The notes under the pieces: generated by a model
Database searches by the model: none
Seen by the model: only the letters and a program-made list of their open reading frames with translations
What the model was told of the DNA's origin: nothing
Assembly: GCF_002154725.1 (NCBI RefSeq)
Contig: NZ_MTAW01000108.1
Location: 1 to 37,374, forward strand
DNA from: Nostoc sp. 106C
GTDB taxonomy: Bacteria; Cyanobacteriota; Cyanobacteriia; Cyanobacteriales; Nostocaceae
Length of the DNA: 37,374 nt
Direction of reading: 5' to 3'
Program-made: the position numbers and the translations under genes
Part shown: positions 33,770 to 37,374 of the stretch, in pieces
How the letters are laid out: every line of letters starts with the position of its first letter
Numbering within the stretch: position 1 is the stretch's first letter

Positions 33770-34246
33770 GGGTTATCAAAGTGCTGGTCTAACTAAGATA
33801 CTAGCCTAGAGGAGAAGGGGGACAACGAAGATGAGGGGGATGAGAAAGCACAGGAAGCAGAGGAGAAATCACAAATATTAATTGTTGGGTAAAATCCGAA
33901 CCTGCTGAGGGGTAATCTCCATAATAGCTTTTGAGGTAAATATACAATTAATTTGATTACAGATAGTTTACGCAATGCCCCAACTAAACAGTAAGTTGAA
34001 ATTAAAGATAGTAATTTAAGGATGAGGACAGTGAGAGAGAATTATAATTTGTCAACTATTTATCTCCTCCAATTCTTCTAACTCCCCCATGAGCTATCCG
34101 AGAACATAACTTACGGAAGCAGGCGAAACCTGAACAAGAGTGCTCGCGTCAATACGCAGGTATTCTCATCGATTCTGTAAAAATAACTTTAGATAGATTT
34201 GTCACGACTAAGTAAAAATTACGCTTCTAGATTTAGGTTGTGATTT
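33770..34246. other. 477-bp gap between divergent genes
   Basis: No gene is supported. Two GGGGG tracts near 33817 and 33835 are the only hint of an operator for the InrS-like regulator. The area just upstream of the protease gene is AT-rich, but no -35/-10 is convincing. Confidence 0.35.
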
Positions 34247-35461
34247 ATGAGATTTCCCAAATTACCTCGGTCTATACGCCAACTCAGTTCCCATGTTTTA
34301 GCCATATTTCTAGGAGTTGTGCTAACTTTTACTACCCTGCGGGTGTTACCCTCCGAAGCAGAACCAGCACCAAAGCCTGCAACTGTAAATACACCAGAAT
34401 TGCTTGCGCAACGACAATCACCCGCCTCGACGGCGATAGGTAGCAGTAGTTTTGTGACAGCAGCCGTCAATCGTGTTGGCCCAGCAGTGGTACGGATTGA
34501 TACTGAACGCACAATTACTCGTCGGAACGATCCATTTATGGAAGACCCATTTTTCCGCCAGTTTTTCGGTGACAGTTTCCAGCAACAGCCATCTAGGGAG
34601 CAATTACGCGGTCTGGGTTCTGGTTTCATTCTTGACAAGAGTGGTTTAGTTCTAACTAATGCTCACGTAGTCGATAAAGCTGATAGAGTGACAGTCCGGC
34701 TAAAAGACGGTCGCACCTTCGACGGTAAAGTTCAAGGTATTGATGAAGTTACAGATTTGGCGGTAGTTAAAATTAATGCCGGGAATGATTTACCAGTGGC
34801 ACCCTTGGGTTCTTCTAGTAATGTACAAGTAGGAGACTGGGCGATCGCAGTTGGTAATCCTTTAGGATTTGATAATACCGTAACTTTGGGCATTGTCAGC
34901 ACCCTGAAGCGTTCCAGCGCCCAAGTCGGGATTACAGATAAACGCTTAGATTTCATTCAAACTGACGCAGCGATTAACCCTGGGAACTCTGGCGGGCCGT
35001 TATTAAATGGACAAGGTGAGGTGATTGGGATTAATACAGCAATTCGTGCTGACGCAATGGGGATTGGATTTGCTATTCCCATAGATAAAGCAAAAGCGAT
35101 CGCAACACAACTGCAACGTGAAGGTAAAGTTGCTCATCCCTATTTAGGCGTGCAAATGGTATCTTTAACACCGCAGCTAGCCAAGCAGAACAACACAGAT
35201 CCCAACTCTCCCATTCAAATACCAGAAGTTAACGGTGTTTTGGTGATGCGAGTTGTACCCAATTCCCCAGCTGCATCTGCGGGTATCCGGCGCGGGGATG
35301 TAATTGTGCAAGTTGATGGACAAGCGATTACCACTGCAGAACAGTTACAGAATTTTGTCGAAAACAGTCGCCTTGGTCAAGTATTGCAGGTGAAAGTGCA
35401 ACGGGGTAACCAAACACAGCAGCTATCGGTACGCACTGCTGAGTTACAAAACGCTTCGTAA
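34247..35461 (+). CDS. HtrA/HhoA-type serine protease with PDZ domain
   Basis: 404 residues. A signal segment lies near 15-32 ([17 protein letters not shown]). The trypsin-like domain holds His140 in TNAHVVD, Asp170 in VTDLAVVK and Ser248 in NPGNSGGP. One PDZ domain fills about 295-395 ([20 protein letters not shown]). It degrades or refolds damaged periplasmic or thylakoid-lumen proteins and helps in light and heat stress. One-PDZ architecture fits HhoA/HhoB/HtrA of cyanobacteria; which paralogue is unclear. The ATG at 34247 is likely. A good terminator follows. Confidence 0.93.
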   Translation: MRFPKLPRSIRQLSSHVLAIFLGVVLTFTTLRVLPSEAEPAPKPATVNTPELLAQRQSPASTAIGSSSFVTAAVNRVGPAVVRIDTERTITRRNDPFMEDPFFRQFFGDSFQQQPSREQLRGLGSGFILDKSGLVLTNAHVVDKADRVTVRLKDGRTFDGKVQGIDEVTDLAVVKINAGNDLPVAPLGSSSNVQVGDWAIAVGNPLGFDNTVTLGIVSTLKRSSAQVGITDKRLDFIQTDAAINPGNSGGPLLNGQGEVIGINTAIRADAMGIGFAIPIDKAKAIATQLQREGKVAHPYLGVQMVSLTPQLAKQNNTDPNSPIQIPEVNGVLVMRVVPNSPAASAGIRRGDVIVQVDGQAITTAEQLQNFVENSRLGQVLQVKVQRGNQTQQLSVRTAELQNAS

Positions 35462-35490
35462 TCAGCGCTGAATGTTGAGTATTGAGTTTG

Positions 35491-35525
35491 GGGGTACGTT
35501 ATGCAAAGCGTACCCCTATATTTTT
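35491..35525 (+). terminator. Intrinsic terminator after the HtrA gene
   Basis: GGGGTACG (35491-35498) pairs perfectly with CGTACCCC (35509-35516) around a 10-nt loop. TATATTTTT follows at 35517-35525. The stem begins 30 bp past the protease stop. Confidence 0.65.
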
Positions 35526-35539
35526 ATTAATTTCTTGTA

Positions 35540-35562
35540 GGGGCTAGGCAATGCCTTGCCCT
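35540..35562. repeat. Near-perfect GC-rich palindrome
   Basis: GGGC-T-AGGC (35541-35549) pairs with GCCT-T-GCCC (35553-35561) around AAT; only the T:T pair fails. It belongs to the same kind as the palindrome at 35689-35709. Confidence 0.55.
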
Positions 35563-35688
35563 CTAACCTCTTTGGCATCGCAACTATAAATAATATTTTT
35601 CCATACAGCACCCATTACATTTAAATAATGTTAATTCCTCTGCGGGAAATTACAAATAAATTCTCGGCTGTGGTGAACATTTCTATGA

Positions 35689-35709
35689 GGGCACGGCATT
35701 GCCGTGCCC
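35689..35709. repeat. Perfect 10-bp-arm palindrome
   Basis: GGGCACGGCA (35689-35698) and TGCCGTGCCC (35700-35709) are perfect inverted arms around one base. Similar palindromes are frequent between cyanobacterial genes. No coding role. Confidence 0.6.
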
Positions 35710-35819
35710 CTACGCAAGATAATTGTGGTAGCTTGAGGTTACAGATTGGAGAAGATAAGATAATCAGGAAAATATTCGCCATTTAATCACCATCATTCGC
35801 CTTTGGATCTCGGCGGTTG

Positions 35820-36050
35820 CAGTTCGGATGACAAAGTTTCGAGTTCAGAAGACGAAGTTTCGAGTTCGGAAGACAAAGTTTTGAGTTCGGAAGACGAAGT
35901 TTTGAGTTCGGAAGACGAAGTTTCGAGTTCGGAAGAGGAAGTTCCGAGTTCTGATGACGAAGTTTCGAGTTCTGATGGCGGAAACTGAAGTTAAAAGCTC
36001 GAAGTTTCATGTTCAGATGGCGAAGTTTTGAGTTCCAAGCTTCAAACTTG
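35820..36050. repeat. 21-bp minisatellite, 11 units
   Basis: Eleven contiguous 21-bp units lie head to tail. The best copies (35841-35966) read as GAGTTCGGAAGACGAAGTTT plus C or T. Units 8-11 are worn. Because 21 is seven codons, both strands stay open across much of the array: plus gives Ser-Ser-Glu-Asp-Glu-Val-type heptads and minus gives Lys-Leu-Arg-Leu-Pro-Asn-Ser-type heptads. Neither strand has a convincing ribosome site, so I treat it as non-coding. Confidence 0.85.
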
Positions 36051-36107
36051 CTCATCGCAGGTTGATTTTTCCTGTTATGAACTCCTGAGTTTCTACTTGC
36101 TACCCGA

Positions 36108-36254
36108 TTAAAAGGCTTTGCATCATCCAGCTTGCTTCAAAACTCCGTTGGCGGTGTGGCGTGACTTGATAGTTCCGTCTACAACAAACCGACGATTTGC
36201 GATCGCACTATACCAAATTTCATCATTGCCTTTGCCTTGCCATTCAAAATGCTG
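36108..36254 (-). pseudogene. hicA toxin remnant joined to the WD40 gene end
   Basis: Reading on the minus strand from 36254 gives FEWQGKGNDEIWYSAIANRR, then FVVDGTIKSRHTANGVLKQA, then G, TGA, and after that CKAF and TAA. The C-terminal SRHTANGVLKQAG resembles the end of HicA/YcfA mRNA interferases. The N-terminal half is missing: the fragment begins in-frame directly after the WD40 stop. The TGA at 36123-36125 may be an early stop. It looks like the tail of a lost hicA gene at a rearrangement joint. Confidence 0.6.
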
Positions 36255-37374
36255 TTAGCTGCTGCTTTTATCTTCTTTTTTACTCCAAACATATTTACGG
36301 CAGACTTCACAGGCGGCTATTGCTTCCTCGGTTTGCGGGTTGGTGAAGATGGGATGATAACGCAACCTGTCGCAACAGACTTGTAACCATGAACGCCAGC
36401 CACCACGCCACAACCGCACCGTGCCGTCATTACCGCCACTAACAATCGTCTGCCCATCGGCGCTGATGGCAACAGAATTGACATCACCTTTATGACCGCG
36501 CAAAGGTTCAGCTAAGGGCTGACCTTGATTGTTCCACAACCGCACTGTGCCGTCACCACCGCCACTGACAATCGTCTGCCCATCGGCGCTGATGGCGACA
36601 GAATAGACATAACCTTTATGACCGCGCAAAGGTTCAGCTAAGGGCTGACCTTGATTGTTCCACAACCGCACTATGCCGTCACCACCGCCACTGAAAATCG
36701 TCTGCCCATCACCGCTAATGGCGACAGAATAGACAGAACCTTTATGACCACGCAAAGGTTCAGCTAAGGGCAGACCTTGATTGTTCCACAACCGCACCGT
36801 GCCGTCACTACCGCCACTGACAATCGTCTGCCCATCACCGCTGATGGCGACAGAGGCGACATTATAATAGAGATAACCTTTATAACCGTGCAAAGCTTGA
36901 GCTAAGGGCTGACCTTGAAGATTCCATAACCGCACCGTGCTGTCACCACCGCTACTGACAATCGTCTGTCCATCACCGCTGATGGTGACAGAATTGACCG
37001 CACCCTGATGACCGCGCAAGGGTTCAGCTAAGGGCTGACCTTGAAGATTCCACAACCGCACCGTGCTGTCACCACCGCCACTGACAATCGTCTGTCCATC
37101 ACCGCTGATGGTGACAGAATTGACCGCACCCTGATGACCGCGCAAGGGTTCAGCTAAGGGCTGACCTTGGAGATTCCACAACCGCACTGTGCGGTCACCA
37201 CCACCACTGACAATTGTCTGCCCATCACCACTAATGGCGACAGAATTGACATCACCTTCATGACCGCGCAAGGGTTCAGCTAAGGGCTGACCTTGAAGAT
37301 TCCACAACCGCACTGTGCCGTCACCACCACCACTGACAATTGTCTGCCCATCACCACTAATGGCGACAGAATTG
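36255..37374 (-). CDS. WD40-repeat protein, 5' end outside the window
   Basis: The gene runs off the right edge; the visible part is about 373 residues including the region ahead of an internal Met. Eight to nine WD40 blades repeat every 126 bp (42 residues), each with SVAISGDGQTIVSGGGD and TVRLWNLQGQPL. One blade has four extra residues (YLYYN). The C-terminus (SWLQVCCDRLRYHPIF; ACEVCRKYVWSK) is the Cys-rich tail common behind cyanobacterial NACHT- or AAA-WD40 proteins, so the hidden N-terminus may be an NTPase. Blades are nearly identical, indicating recent expansion. Confidence 0.88.
   Translation of the reverse strand, partial: NSVAISGDGQTIVSGGGDGTVRLWNLQGQPLAEPLRGHEGDVNSVAISGDGQTIVSGGGDRTVRLWNLQGQPLAEPLRGHQGAVNSVTISGDGQTIVSGGGDSTVRLWNLQGQPLAEPLRGHQGAVNSVTISGDGQTIVSSGGDSTVRLWNLQGQPLAQALHGYKGYLYYNVASVAISGDGQTIVSGGSDGTVRLWNNQGLPLAEPLRGHKGSVYSVAISGDGQTIFSGGGDGIVRLWNNQGQPLAEPLRGHKGYVYSVAISADGQTIVSGGGDGTVRLWNNQGQPLAEPLRGHKGDVNSVAISADGQTIVSGGNDGTVRLWRGGWRSWLQVCCDRLRYHPIFTNPQTEEAIAACEVCRKYVWSKKEDKSSS

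Noticed and set aside
35803-35988. Acidic Ser/Glu/Asp repeat peptide on the plus strand
   Set aside because: TTG start without a ribosome site; explained by the 21-bp repeat.
35820-36050. CRISPR array
   Set aside because: Units are contiguous without unique spacers; it is a plain tandem repeat.
35783-36055. Basic 90-residue heptad protein on the minus strand
   Set aside because: It is only the minisatellite read through; no ribosome site, and the opposite strand is equally open.

Overview
The window looks like chromosomal DNA from a filamentous, probably heterocyst-forming (Nostocales-type) cyanobacterium. The octamer GCGATCGC (HIP1) recurs throughout. Heptameric tandem repeats (STRR type) fill gaps and even enter genes. 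The gene set includes cyanobacterial markers: the PSII assembly factor Psb34, a CruA/CruP-like carotenoid flavoprotein, a fused ThiO-ThiG, an InrS-like nickel sensor, MenH, and NACHT, TPR and WD40 proteins. No tRNA, rRNA or CRISPR array was seen. Gene names rest on reading the translated proteins and on family knowledge; no database search was run.

Layout. 1-1.7 kb: a MITE-like repeat and a CBS/histidine-kinase-like protein whose ATP-binding boxes are degenerate. 2.2-5.7 kb: a same-strand set of a two-cysteine permease, its TIGR03943-type partner and a membrane-anchored Ig-like/beta-propeller protein. 6.2-15.2 kb: a coiled-coil protein, the CruA/CruP-like flavoprotein, a 77-aa protein, citramalate synthase, a small anchored protein and the ThiO-ThiG fusion. 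15.3 kb: psb34 with its own promoter and terminator candidates, then an IS4-type transposase scrap.

16.4-25.2 kb is the accessory stretch. It holds a large TPR protein, a two-TM protein, a RES toxin and its Xre/MbcA-like antitoxin held apart by 533 bp of repeat DNA, a HTH-NACHT ATPase that ends abruptly, an exported chorismate mutase overlapping that end, and a Uma2 nuclease-like protein. 25.2-35.5 kb returns to housekeeping genes: a beta-hydroxyacid dehydrogenase, a 31-aa membrane peptide, a MidA-like methyltransferase, aroC, a SemiSWEET, a compact B12-radical-SAM/CPXCG/SRPBCC cluster, menH, the InrS-like regulator and an HtrA protease. The last 2 kb hold palindromes, an 11-unit 21-bp minisatellite, a hicA remnant and the 3' part of a WD40 gene with almost identical blades.

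The most unusual theme is how deeply short repeats have entered genes. They supply start codons (3334, 4253, 13198), a stop codon (7874), in-frame peptides in the CruA/P-like protein and in citramalate synthase, and part of the ThiO-ThiG linker. The next most interesting points are the split RES/antitoxin pair, the NACHT gene truncated against an exported chorismate mutase, and the hicA-WD40 junction. No wholly new system can be proved from the sequence alone.
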